Source: Pseudomonadota bacterium
Lineage (GTDB): Bacteria; Pseudomonadota; Alphaproteobacteria; Rhizobiales; Hyphomicrobiaceae
Direction of reading: 5' to 3'
Length of the DNA stretch: 64,000 nt
NCBI GenBank assembly: GCA_018242215.1
Contig: JAFECG010000031.1
Span: 1 to 64,000, forward strand
Shown: positions 1 to 6,956 of the stretch, one piece after another
Position numbering within the stretch: position 1 is the stretch's first letter
How the letters are laid out: each line of letters opens with the position of its first letter
The notes under the pieces: generated by a model
Databases searched by the model: none
Seen by the model: only the letters and a program-made list of their open reading frames with translations
What the model was told of the DNA's origin: nothing
Program-made: the position numbers and the translations under genes

Positions 1-1
1 G

Positions 2-388
2 GATTCCAAGACGGGGCAGAAGACCATTCCCCTCAGCGCCGCCGCCATCGCCGTGCTCCGCAAAATTCCGAAGATGGAAAAGAACCCGCACGTCATCGTC
101 GGCAAGAAGCCGGGCTCGCGCCTCATCAATCTGCAGAAGCCCTGGCGCCGCATCCGAACTCTCGCCAAGCTTGAAGGAGTTCGAATACATGATATCCGTC
201 ATACATTTGCCAGCGTAGGGGTTGCGGCGGGCGGCTCTCTCCCGATCATCGGCCGCGCGCTCGGACATTCGCAAGTGAGCACCACTCAGCGGTATGCGCA
301 TCTGACCGACACGCCAGTACACCACCTCACGCAGCTCGTCGGCGATAGGCTGAGCGAGGCGATGAAGAAGAAGCCGCGAAAGGCCTAA
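2..388 (+). CDS. tyrosine-type site-specific integrase, C-terminal part (5' truncated by window edge)
   Basis: The reading frame is open from base 2, so only the last 128 residues are visible. They contain the catalytic core of a tyrosine recombinase: HDIRHTFAS (the HxxR box), LGHS (third basic/His position) and the nucleophile in TQRYAHL. The first catalytic Arg lies upstream of the window. It would cut and rejoin DNA at the attachment sites and is the best candidate for having inserted the element into tRNA-Pro. It overlaps the convergent gene at 385-726 by 4 bases. Confidence 0.93.
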   Translation, partial: DSKTGQKTIPLSAAAIAVLRKIPKMEKNPHVIVGKKPGSRLINLQKPWRRIRTLAKLEGVRIHDIRHTFASVGVAAGGSLPIIGRALGHSQVSTTQRYAHLTDTPVHHLTQLVGDRLSEAMKKKPRKA

Positions 389-726
389 TCCGACTTCGCG
401 CTGGTGAACGCGCCTCGTAGCCAACTCACGATAAAGATGACGAGGAAAACGGCCAACCATGTGAACACAACCGGCTTTACCGCTTCCAACATCGCCTTGA
501 AGCGTCCCTGTTCCATATAGGTCGCAATCTCTTCTCTCCGAAGTTGCCCGCATGTTATTTCTTTGAAGGAATCGACCTTACCAAGATTTTCTGCGCACGC
601 CCGATAGTTGGTGTCTCCCAACAACACTGCTGCCTTGCTGAGTGCTTCCATCTCGTGACTGTAGCCCCACCAGATCCACACAACGCTTGCGAAAATGCAA
701 ATCCGAGGCCAGCTATTGAGCCTCAT
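385..726 (-). CDS. small membrane protein of unknown function
   Basis: A 113-residue protein with two hydrophobic stretches, about residues 6-22 and 85-103, and a hydrophilic middle containing two Cys residues. This suggests an inner-membrane hairpin with a loop of about 60 residues. It is transcribed toward the integrase and away from parA. I do not recognise the family. Confidence 0.65.
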   Translation of the reverse strand: MRLNSWPRICIFASVVWIWWGYSHEMEALSKAAVLLGDTNYRACAENLGKVDSFKEITCGQLRREEIATYMEQGRFKAMLEAVKPVVFTWLAVFLVIFIVSWLRGAFTSAKSD

Positions 727-822
727 TTTACGCCTCCACGTGGTGCATCAGGCCTCTCCGGATCTGCGCGTATATCGTCAAGAGCTGATGAGATGCAAAG
801 CCAGCAAGCTGCAACATCAGCT

Positions 823-918
823 TTCAAGCTAGCTGACATTAATTTGTTGCCTATTTCACAATCAGTATTCGACAGCATCATCTCCCTGTCAGCTAGCTGT
901 CGTGTCAGCCTGCTGACA
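823..918. promoter_or_regulatory. three 16-bp palindromes upstream of parA (candidate par operator/centromere)
   Basis: Copies of a 16-bp palindrome with consensus TGTCAGCTAGCTGACA lie at 823-838 (left arm degenerate), 887-902 (right arm degenerate) and 903-918 (TGTCAGC-CT-GCTGACA). The last two abut exactly with a 16-bp period, and the final A of the last copy is the A of the parA start codon. A wider inverted repeat, AGCTGATG (783-790) with CATCAGCT (815-822), lies upstream. Tandem palindromes before a parA gene are typical operators/centromeres for ribbon-helix-helix partners; that role is inferred. Confidence 0.7.
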
Positions 919-1544
919 TGCAAACCATCGCTATCATTTCTCAGAAGGGTGGATCGGGGAAAACCACGATCACCCTCAATCTCGCCATCGCGGCCGCCAA
1001 GCGCGGCAAGCAGGTCGCCGTCATCGATCTCGACCCGCAGCAAAGTGCGTCACGTTGGTCACGCCTGCGCAGCGCCGAAAATCCTGTCATTGTCGGCGGT
1101 CATGGGCCGAACCTCGCCACGCTGCTCGAACGCGCGAAGGACGGCGGAGCAGATATCGCTTTCATCGATACGGCGCCGAAATCCGAAAACGCCGCGCTGA
1201 CCGCAGCGCGTCTGAGCGATCTGGTAATCATCCCGTGCCAGCCGTCGAACCTCGACCTCGATGCCATCGCCGACACGATCAACATCGCCAACCTCGCCAA
1301 GCGCCCGACGCTGTTCGTGCTCAACAACTGCCGGGCATCAAGCGCGCTTCCTGATCAGGCCGCAGAGGCGCTTGCCGAATACAAGGCGCCGGTCGCGGAT
1401 GTCCGTCTCGGCAATCGCGTTGCCTTCGTCAAATCGCTGGCGGATGGAAAAGGTGTGGTTGAGAGCGAACCCCACGGCGCGGCGGCCCGCGAAGTCGAAC
1501 GCCTGCACGCGACAGTGCAGCATCATGTCAAGAAAGCTAGCTGA
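918..1544 (+). CDS. parA: ParA family partition ATPase
   Basis: A 208-residue P-loop ATPase of the short ParA type, without an N-terminal HTH extension. The deviant Walker A motif KGGSGKTT is at residues 10-17 and DLDPQQS follows about 20 residues later. It would drive segregation of the element while circular. The start codon overlaps a 16-bp palindrome and has no clear Shine-Dalgarno sequence. The gene ends one base before the RHH gene, whose start is also inside a copy of the same repeat, so parA, the RHH gene and repA form one operon (918-2867). Confidence 0.93.
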   Translation: MQTIAIISQKGGSGKTTITLNLAIAAAKRGKQVAVIDLDPQQSASRWSRLRSAENPVIVGGHGPNLATLLERAKDGGADIAFIDTAPKSENAALTAARLSDLVIIPCQPSNLDLDAIADTINIANLAKRPTLFVLNNCRASSALPDQAAEALAEYKAPVADVRLGNRVAFVKSLADGKGVVESEPHGAAAREVERLHATVQHHVKKAS

Positions 1545-1562
1545 CATGTCACCTAGCCAGCA
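1531..1562. repeat. two abutting 16-bp palindromes at the parA/RHH gene junction
   Basis: AGAAAGCTAGCTGACA (1531-1546) and TGTCACCTAGCCAGCA (1547-1562) match the palindrome found before parA and are again placed head to tail with a 16-bp period. The final A of the first copy is the A of the RHH start codon, exactly as at parA. The second copy lies inside the first codons of the RHH gene. They are probably binding sites for the RHH protein. Confidence 0.65.
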
Positions 1563-1830
1563 CGTCAACAAGCTAAAACAGGCGATGCAGGACATGGCGG
1601 CCACCTCGCCCGCACCGACCGCGTCATCGGCGGATGCCAGCGAGCAATCGCGAAACTCCATCGTCCAGCGCAGCCGCCTCGGCAAGCGCGCGGTGACCTT
1701 CCACATTGATGAAGCGGCGCAAAAACAGCTGCGGCTGCTGTGCGTCGACACCGATCGCACCAGCCAATCGCTGCTCGAAGAGGCGCTCAATGACCTCTTC
1801 CGCAAACATATCCGAAGCGCGATTGCGTGA
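1546..1830 (+). CDS. ribbon-helix-helix partner of ParA (ParB-like/CopG-like)
   Basis: A 94-residue protein with a flexible Ala/Ser/Pro-rich N-terminal half and a C-terminal ribbon-helix-helix pattern (RAVTFHIDEAAQKQL, then two short helices ending in LLEEALNDLF). Its position directly after parA, with one base between the genes, points to the centromere-binding partner and autorepressor. The flanking 16-bp palindromes are its probable targets. An open frame extends further upstream inside parA, but the ATG at 1546 fits the gene junction. It overlaps repA by four bases. Confidence 0.75.
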   Translation: MSPSQHVNKLKQAMQDMAATSPAPTASSADASEQSRNSIVQRSRLGKRAVTFHIDEAAQKQLRLLCVDTDRTSQSLLEEALNDLFRKHIRSAIA

Positions 1831-2867
1831 CCTTCGACACCACGCGAGACATCCACGACGCCGACCTTGTCGCCGAGCTGGAGAAGGCGCGTGGATCGAT
1901 TGTGTTTGATTTTGTCAGGCGCGATCTTGTCCGCCGTCAGTCCGAGCGCGACAAACTCTCTCAAATGCCGCGCGATGCGCGCAGGCGTGCCATGACCGCC
2001 GCCAAGCTTGCCGAGACCGCGCCTACCGTCAAAGACCTTCGTCACCTGCATTCCGTACGGGCGATTTGCGGACTGCCCTATGAGCGTCTGCCCGTGGGCC
2101 AACGCGATTTTGCGCGCAAGCAGGGTAACATGGCCCTCGATGTGACGGCAGGCGTTCTGCGCGATCCAAACGGTAACGCTGTGCCACAGCCCGTTCCGTT
2201 CGGACCGAAGGCCCGGCTCGTGTTGATGCACCTGTGCAGTGAAGCTATTCAGCAGAAGTCCGCCACGATCGAGATCGCGGAGACGTTCACCGGCTTCGTT
2301 CGGGACATGGGCTTTTCCGACAGCGGTGGCCGAAAAGGGCCGCTAACCGCCTTCAAGGAGCAGCTGAACGCGCTCGCTGCCTGTTCAATGCGCCTCAGCG
2401 TCTGGAACGGCCAAAGCGTCCGCAGCCGTAACATCACGCCGATAGATGAGATGAGCCTGTGGCTCTCGCACAATCCCGACCAGCGTTCCTTGTGGCCGAG
2501 CACGGTGACATTCAGCCCGGCCATGTACGAGAGTTTGCAGCGCCATGCACTGCCGCTCAACGCAAACGTCGTTCGCGCCTTCGCCGGTTCATCGCGCAAG
2601 CTTGATCTTTATTTCTGGCTTGGCTGGCGCATGCATAACATCGATGAGCCCCTTACGCTTTCATGGCAGGCGTTGTTCGGTCAATTCGGCGGAGGAAACA
2701 AGAACCAGCGCGACTTCAAACGCCACTTCAAGCATGACTTGACGGAGGTGACGGAAGTTCTGACCAAACTTCCCGTGCAGCTCAACGAAACTGGCTTGAC
2801 GCTGCTCCCTGGCGAACCGAGCTTACTTGCGCTGCCGGCAAAGCGGGCTACCCGCAAACCGTCCTGA
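1827..2867 (+). CDS. repA: plasmid replication initiator RepA (RepA_C-like)
   Basis: A 346-residue protein resembling the plasmid-encoded RepA family of alphaproteobacterial plasmids (pfam RepA_C type). Recognisable stretches are RLPVGQRDFARKQG, the KARLVLMHLCSEA helix, and the C-terminal block KLDLYFWLGWRMH. It starts at GTG 1827 in a GTGA overlap with the RHH gene stop, so translation is probably coupled. Six iterons lie 110-290 bases after its stop, which supports an iteron-controlled initiator. Whether it still supports autonomous replication cannot be told from sequence. Confidence 0.85.
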   Translation: MTFDTTRDIHDADLVAELEKARGSIVFDFVRRDLVRRQSERDKLSQMPRDARRRAMTAAKLAETAPTVKDLRHLHSVRAICGLPYERLPVGQRDFARKQGNMALDVTAGVLRDPNGNAVPQPVPFGPKARLVLMHLCSEAIQQKSATIEIAETFTGFVRDMGFSDSGGRKGPLTAFKEQLNALAACSMRLSVWNGQSVRSRNITPIDEMSLWLSHNPDQRSLWPSTVTFSPAMYESLQRHALPLNANVVRAFAGSSRKLDLYFWLGWRMHNIDEPLTLSWQALFGQFGGGNKNQRDFKRHFKHDLTEVTEVLTKLPVQLNETGLTLLPGEPSLLALPAKRATRKPS

Positions 2868-2903
2868 AGGTCTCGTCAAAGAACAAATTTCTTCAGCCCT
2901 TCT

Positions 2904-2966
2904 TTTCTGAAATTTCTGGGAAGTGTTCTGCGGAAATGTTCTGCGAGGGTTCTGTAGAATGTTCTG
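2904..2966 (+). repeat. phased TTCTG repeats between repA and the iterons
   Basis: The hexamer TTTCTG or GTTCTG occurs at 2904, 2913, 2925, 2938, 2949 and 2961, about once per helical turn, in a T-rich tract. Three of the copies form TGTTCTG. Together with the iterons this looks like the melting region or a second protein-binding array of a plasmid origin. The role is inferred. Confidence 0.5.
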
Positions 2967-2979
2967 TTCTATATAGACC

Positions 2980-3156
2980 GTGGCCAACTCTGCGGGGCGG
3001 CGTGGCCAGATCTGCGGGGATGCGTGGTCAGGTCTGCGGAGAAATCGAACGCAGCGTGGCTAAGTCTGCGGGCAACGTGGCCAGGTCTGCGGAGCCTCCT
3101 TCTAAATAATTGAATCCCTTCGCACGAGTTTTCCTCTTGCGTGGCCAAGTCTGCGG
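2980..3156 (+). other. iteron array, candidate plasmid origin of replication (oriV)
   Basis: Six direct repeats with consensus GTGGCCARGTCTGCGG start at 2980, 3002, 3024, 3056, 3077 and 3141. The first three are spaced by exactly 22 bp and the fourth and fifth by 21 bp; copy six is separated by an AT-rich spacer. Repeats of this size and phasing next to repA are the hallmark of an iteron origin bound by the initiator. The remaining bases to 3229 contain no gene. Confidence 0.85.
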
Positions 3157-3229
3157 ACTGAAGTGCCCGCACAATCGCAGGGGTAGATCGTTTGTCGCAA
3201 CTGCTCGCAAAGAGGATAGCATCCTCAAT

Positions 3230-4258
3230 CTAGCTAAATAAACGGCTGCTCATTAGCCCAGCAAGTTCAGTCAACGTCTTTCCCTGCGCAAGGCCGATGG
3301 TCAGCAGCACAAAGATGGCGTGTGGTTGCAAGTCCGCATATACCAACGCCCCTGCGGAAATTAACTTTCGGGTACTTTCATATGGAGTGTTGATATTCAT
3401 GCTCGGGAAGGTTGCACAAAACAACGGAATATCTTCGGAATGAGATTTTGCAAAGTCGACGATTGTATTTTTGCCGGAAAACGATGGAGCAGTTCCACTG
3501 TGATAGAGCTCGACTACAATCGCTTTAATATGAGCGAGGTTGAAATGTGAGAAATCCATACCCGGATAAGCGATGCATTGTAATAGCGCGGAACCTGCAA
3601 AATCTACGCTTTCGGGCGTGATCTTTTCATAGTTTAGCTTGAGAGTTGAGGCCCCACTGTAGGTGGGATCCAACGTATATCCGGATTTGGGCGAATAGTA
3701 TGCTAATGTGCGACCGTATGATGCTTGAAAGAACAACGCGTCAAAGCCCATGGGCTTGAGATCAAGCGCCGGGACAATCGCAGCCTGGCTGTTTTTCGCG
3801 TTATTTCGGAAACCGACGTATACTCCTGGCGGCGTTTCGTCAGAAGTGACAGCTCTAAAAGCCGCAATAAGGTTCAGCGGCCCATCGGAGTCGGGCTCGG
3901 AAAGCGCCAGATAGGAACCTGTTAGGCAGATTCTTGCCCCACTGTCCGAAAATAACAGCCCAACGGCGGCTGCAGTATAGGCAAGGGTATCCGTTCCATG
4001 CGTTATAACAATGCGAGTGACACCTGCCGACAAAAAGTTATGTACGGCATCAATGATTGGTACCCAGTCCCTTGGACTTAAATCTTCGGAATTTTTATTT
4101 AGTGCAGCAACGACATCGACGTCGAACGATCGGCGAGCGCAAATTTTCTTTATTTCTTGATGGACAATAGTGCTGTTTGGATCAACCGTCATCGCGGACC
4201 CACTCAGCACGGATCCGATTGTTCCACCTGTGGTGATTACGCCGACCTTTTCTGACAT
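3230..4258 (-). CDS. asparaginase/glutaminase-family amidohydrolase
   Basis: A 342-residue protein with the asparaginase fold signatures: TTGGTI (nucleophile Thr13), Ser58 in NSEDLS, HGTDT with Thr89-Asp90, a DSDGPLNL block and Lys168 in DLKPMGFDA. These match the catalytic set of type II bacterial asparaginases almost position for position. The flexible lid after TTGGTI has no Tyr where classical enzymes carry their second Thr-activating Tyr, so substrate or activation may differ. There is no signal peptide, so it is cytoplasmic. It lies 29 bases after the membrane-protein gene in the same direction, with a GGAG ribosome site. The DNA is visibly AT-richer than its neighbours, suggesting separate acquisition. 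Confidence 0.85.
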   Translation of the reverse strand: MSEKVGVITTGGTIGSVLSGSAMTVDPNSTIVHQEIKKICARRSFDVDVVAALNKNSEDLSPRDWVPIIDAVHNFLSAGVTRIVITHGTDTLAYTAAAVGLLFSDSGARICLTGSYLALSEPDSDGPLNLIAAFRAVTSDETPPGVYVGFRNNAKNSQAAIVPALDLKPMGFDALFFQASYGRTLAYYSPKSGYTLDPTYSGASTLKLNYEKITPESVDFAGSALLQCIAYPGMDFSHFNLAHIKAIVVELYHSGTAPSFSGKNTIVDFAKSHSEDIPLFCATFPSMNINTPYESTRKLISAGALVYADLQPHAIFVLLTIGLAQGKTLTELAGLMSSRLFS

Positions 4259-4287
4259 CTTTTCTCCAAGCGGGGCATTTCTTGAAT

Positions 4288-5097
4288 TCAGCTTAACTCA
4301 TAGTAGAAACGCACCGTATCTTCGCTTTGATCATCAATGCTCACGCATCGTGCATGTCGCAAGCCGCGATACCCGTTGCCCTTTTCCGATGTAAGGATCG
4401 TTTGAATCACGGTCGTACAATATCCCGCCAAGAACCATGCAAAGTAAGAAGGGCGTTTGAACAGGCCGGAATAGTGCGTCACAGTCACAGTGACTTGCTG
4501 GTTATCTGTGGCGGCAGCGAGGATGCCCCAACCCGTCGAACTGTCATATTCCGTCCACTTCCATAGTTTCTCGGGAAAAGAGAGTTCGACCCAGCGATTC
4601 CCACCCCGCAAACGACGAACATTTTCGTCATAGATTTGCGGAAGCTTCTTGGCGAAATCGACCGACGCACGTGCGCCCGTGTCAAACAGCGCGTTCCTTG
4701 CCGTCTGGCCGTCCATAGCTTCTGCAAGGCCCGAGAGCAAGCCCTGAAAAGTCACCACTCGGAACGCAATGTTTGGTTGTGTGCCGTTGAAAAGAGTTCC
4801 TCGATGGTCGTATCGAAACCCCTCCTCAGCAGCACGCAGTTGGCGTTCTGCTATGAGCTTGGAATTGAAAAATGCGGCTACGAGCAGGAGGTATATTGCA
4901 AAAATCGCAGCGACAAACAGCACATAGATATTGGCTTTAGACAGATCGACCTGAAGCTGAGCAGGCAGATTTGTATTGAGGTAAAATGCGGCGCCAGCCA
5001 CGGGCGCAGTTATAGTGGCTGCGCGCACCCATGGCCAATCAGCAATTGTAAGTTCGTACCATTCTTTCAATCTTAAAATCGGATTTTTCTCGGTCAC
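4288..5097 (-). CDS. membrane-anchored protein with V4R-like C-terminal domain (tentative)
   Basis: A 269-residue protein with two membrane segments near residues 24-44 and 57-78 and a soluble domain of about 190 residues. The domain pattern, with helices around GLAEAMDGQTARNAL, the FDTGARASVDFAKKL stretch, YFAWFLAGYCTTVIQ and a closing strand RFYYEL, resembles 4-vinyl-reductase (V4R)-type small-molecule sensor domains; this assignment is weak and by eye. It is the first gene of a two-gene operon with the asparaginase-like enzyme, so it may sense something and control or recruit that enzyme. Confidence 0.6.
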   Translation of the reverse strand: MTEKNPILRLKEWYELTIADWPWVRAATITAPVAGAAFYLNTNLPAQLQVDLSKANIYVLFVAAIFAIYLLLVAAFFNSKLIAERQLRAAEEGFRYDHRGTLFNGTQPNIAFRVVTFQGLLSGLAEAMDGQTARNALFDTGARASVDFAKKLPQIYDENVRRLRGGNRWVELSFPEKLWKWTEYDSSTGWGILAAATDNQQVTVTVTHYSGLFKRPSYFAWFLAGYCTTVIQTILTSEKGNGYRGLRHARCVSIDDQSEDTVRFYYELS

Positions 5098-5505
5098 GCG
5101 TATCCCCCAGTGAATAGTCGCAGCCCGTATGCCCCATGAACTTTTGCTTCAGCGACGGAAATCCACGCCTTGAAGTTGCACTAAAATGTTATCTAACAAA
5201 ATGTTTTTAGTTCGGTCGATACCTACGTTTGACTTTTGAAGGAGAATTGATCCCGCTTAGTCAAGATCGGCGCCCTGGGTGATCAAGTTGCATCTAACTT
5301 CTGGATGTTGATCCAAAGGCGAATGATGTCGGCAAAGTAATGTCCTCGAAGGCGGACTTCACTTGATACAAGTTCGCCGTAACGTCACAAAATCTGCCCG
5401 GCGAGCGACGACGATGGCCGACGCCGCTGCGGCCCTCAAGGGGCCGCGAGAAGGAGGACGGCGGCGGCGCGAGACGCCCCGGATTGGTGCGTCGGCGTTT
5501 TCGGA
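5098..5505. other. gene-free stretch upstream of the asparaginase cassette, with direct repeats
   Basis: No convincing gene is visible. The left part is AT-rich and should contain the promoter of the leftward cassette. AAAATGTT occurs twice as a direct repeat (5183-5190 and 5198-5205, 15-bp period), a possible operator. The right part is GC-rich and only carries short frames opposite or out of phase with the weak gene at 5506-5793. Confidence 0.4.
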
Positions 5506-5793
5506 TCAGGATAAGGGCCGGTGGTTCGCGGTTTCGCGCGCCTCAGGTCGCTGGCGAAATCCGCGCCACCGGTCCGATGAGCGATGTGGCCATCTCGCGT
5601 GCTTGTGCCGCTTTCTATAACCCCAGAGTGCCCAACGCAGCCGGGCGAGCGATTGCTTGACTTGCCGATAGATCCGCCAGGCGATCCAAGTCCAGGCAAG
5701 GGCACCTGATGCGGCAAGGAAATCAAATGCGATCATCGTCGGCATCTTTCGTTGGTCGCTGAGGCCGCCGTGCGGGCTCAGTGCGATGAGCAT
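5506..5793 (-). CDS. possible small membrane-anchored basic protein
   Basis: A 95-residue frame beginning 11 bases after the regulator stop, with a GAAGG sequence about 10 bases before the ATG. It has one hydrophobic segment (about residues 20-36, ending in WTWIAWRIY) followed by a strongly basic tail. An alternative start at 5745 would begin just before that segment. Other frames across the same DNA are also open, so this call is tentative. I do not recognise it. Confidence 0.3.
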   Translation of the reverse strand: MLIALSPHGGLSDQRKMPTMIAFDFLAASGALAWTWIAWRIYRQVKQSLARLRWALWGYRKRHKHARWPHRSSDRWRGFRQRPEARETANHRPLS

Positions 5794-5804
5794 GCCACAA
5801 ACCT

Positions 5805-6611
5805 TCACTCGACACGGTTTCGGCGCGAGATGATCAGTTCCTTCCCGATAAATTTCTGACGGATAACCTCGGGCAATCCTGCAATTTCGAGATAGCCGAG
5901 CTGACTTCCAAGCGCATCGCGCCACCGCGAAATTCGATTCCGCAAGCGATAGCCCACGACGGGCACAGCGGCGATGAACTTCTCGTTCTTGATCACACCA
6001 ACGCCGCTCTGCACACCTTCCAACATCTGTGCTGGCGCGACGGGGGCCGAATGAAAAATCAGCGAAAGAACTTCGTAGCCGCCAGTCAGTTGTTCGGCAA
6101 AAATGTAGAGATATTCGGCGACCGGCACCATGAAGCCGCGATACTCGAATGCCAAATATTCGCCTTCGTGGCCATTGTACGGATTGATCAGGTTGACGCT
6201 GAGGCCATTGGAGGTCGTCTGTCCGATCTCCAGCAGGGACGCAACAACTTTTCCCGGCCGTGTCGAAGGCGTGTAAAGGACGTACTGACCGGCATAAACC
6301 TTCTCAGCTTCTTTGCAGCCCGCGAGATTGCGCGCGACAACACGCAAACCGTGGATCGGCGAGTCCGCCGTGGGAGCCCCCTGATCCAGCATTTTCTTGA
6401 ATACAGCATGCGGCAGCAGCAATCGGTCTCGCTCGGGTAGCCCTGTGTAATTTGCAATCGCCTCCAGATGATCCGTGGATGGCGCTCTGATCCCATTCTT
6501 TAAACGCGACAGGGTCGAGCGATCGATGCCAATTTCCTCGGCAATCTGCTCCATTTTGCGCGGCTTTAGCCGTTGAATGAGTTCAGTCAGGTTCTTTGCG
6601 AAGTCGCTCAT
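5805..6611 (-). CDS. Xre-family transcriptional regulator with C-terminal ligand-like domain
   Basis: The N-terminal 65 residues form a Cro/CI-type HTH (QIAEEIGIDRSTLSRLKNG). About 200 further residues with alternating strands resemble a sensor domain, but I cannot name it. The start at 6611 gives 268 residues beginning MSDFAKN; a further in-frame ATG lies at 6650. It is divergent from the HTH/Rep/FtsK operon and three TGGCACA-like repeats lie just outside its start, so it is likely the element's repressor or regulator of excision and transfer genes. Confidence 0.8.
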   Translation of the reverse strand: MSDFAKNLTELIQRLKPRKMEQIAEEIGIDRSTLSRLKNGIRAPSTDHLEAIANYTGLPERDRLLLPHAVFKKMLDQGAPTADSPIHGLRVVARNLAGCKEAEKVYAGQYVLYTPSTRPGKVVASLLEIGQTTSNGLSVNLINPYNGHEGEYLAFEYRGFMVPVAEYLYIFAEQLTGGYEVLSLIFHSAPVAPAQMLEGVQSGVGVIKNEKFIAAVPVVGYRLRNRISRWRDALGSQLGYLEIAGLPEVIRQKFIGKELIISRRNRVE

Positions 6612-6625
6612 GGGCATGTCCGTGA

Positions 6626-6652
6626 TGGCACATGCTGGCACATCTTGCACAG
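6626..6652. promoter_or_regulatory. direct-repeat operator between the Xre regulator and the HTH/Rep operon
   Basis: TGGCACAT occurs at 6626-6633 and 6636-6643, and TTGCACAG at 6645-6652, so there are three related octamers about one helical turn apart. They lie in the divergent intergenic region directly upstream of the regulator. Binding by that regulator is inferred from position. Confidence 0.5.
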
Positions 6653-6707
6653 CCCGTCACGCGATCCGCGCGCTAAGCGAGATGCATGCTGGAGCGAGGA
6701 CGACACC

Positions 6708-6956
6708 ATGCATTTTGATACCCGTGTGCCTACACAATTTTGCCCAGACGACCTCCTGACCACTTTCGAAGCAGCTCAAGTTCTTCGTCTGTCCGTGCCG
6801 ACACTTGAGCGCATGCGTCTCGCCGGAAACGGCCCCATCTTCATCAAGCTTGGCCCCGGCAAGCGCGCTCGCGTGGTTTACCGCCGCGCCGATCTCGATA
6901 CCTGGCTACTCGCGCATCGGCGCGGCAGCACCAGCCAGCGGGGTAGCATGCAATGA
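6708..6956 (+). CDS. excisionase-like helix-turn-helix protein
   Basis: An 82-residue protein with the HTH_17/excisionase pattern: a helix-turn-helix around LLTTFEAAQVLRLSV followed by PTLERMRLAGNGP and the wing RVVYRRADLDTWL. Such proteins direct excision with the integrase or activate element genes. The start at 6708 has GGAG about 15 bases upstream, so the ribosome site is weak. It overlaps the Rep gene by four bases (ATGA) and is the first gene of an operon running to about 11792. Confidence 0.82.
   Translation: MHFDTRVPTQFCPDDLLTTFEAAQVLRLSVPTLERMRLAGNGPIFIKLGPGKRARVVYRRADLDTWLLAHRRGSTSQRGSMQ

Noticed and set aside
1-500. Search for the duplicated tRNA-Pro 3' end at the left of the window
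   Set aside because: No stretch matching the tRNA T arm and acceptor stem is visible, so the left attachment site must lie outside the window.
723-1043. Open frame on the minus strand across the parA promoter
   Set aside because: It is antisense to parA, covers the palindromic operator and has no ribosome site or recognisable motif.
1261-1545. Longer version of the RHH protein starting inside parA
   Set aside because: The extension is out of frame with parA, Arg/Ser-rich and without a ribosome site; the ATG at the gene junction is better.
2980-3156. Iteron block as a CRISPR array
   Set aside because: Repeats are 16 bp with only 5-48-bp spacers and no cas genes; position after repA fits an origin.
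5363-5620. Rightward open frame in the gene-free stretch
   Set aside because: The Arg-rich translation has no motif and lies opposite other open frames; GC-rich DNA gives such frames by chance.
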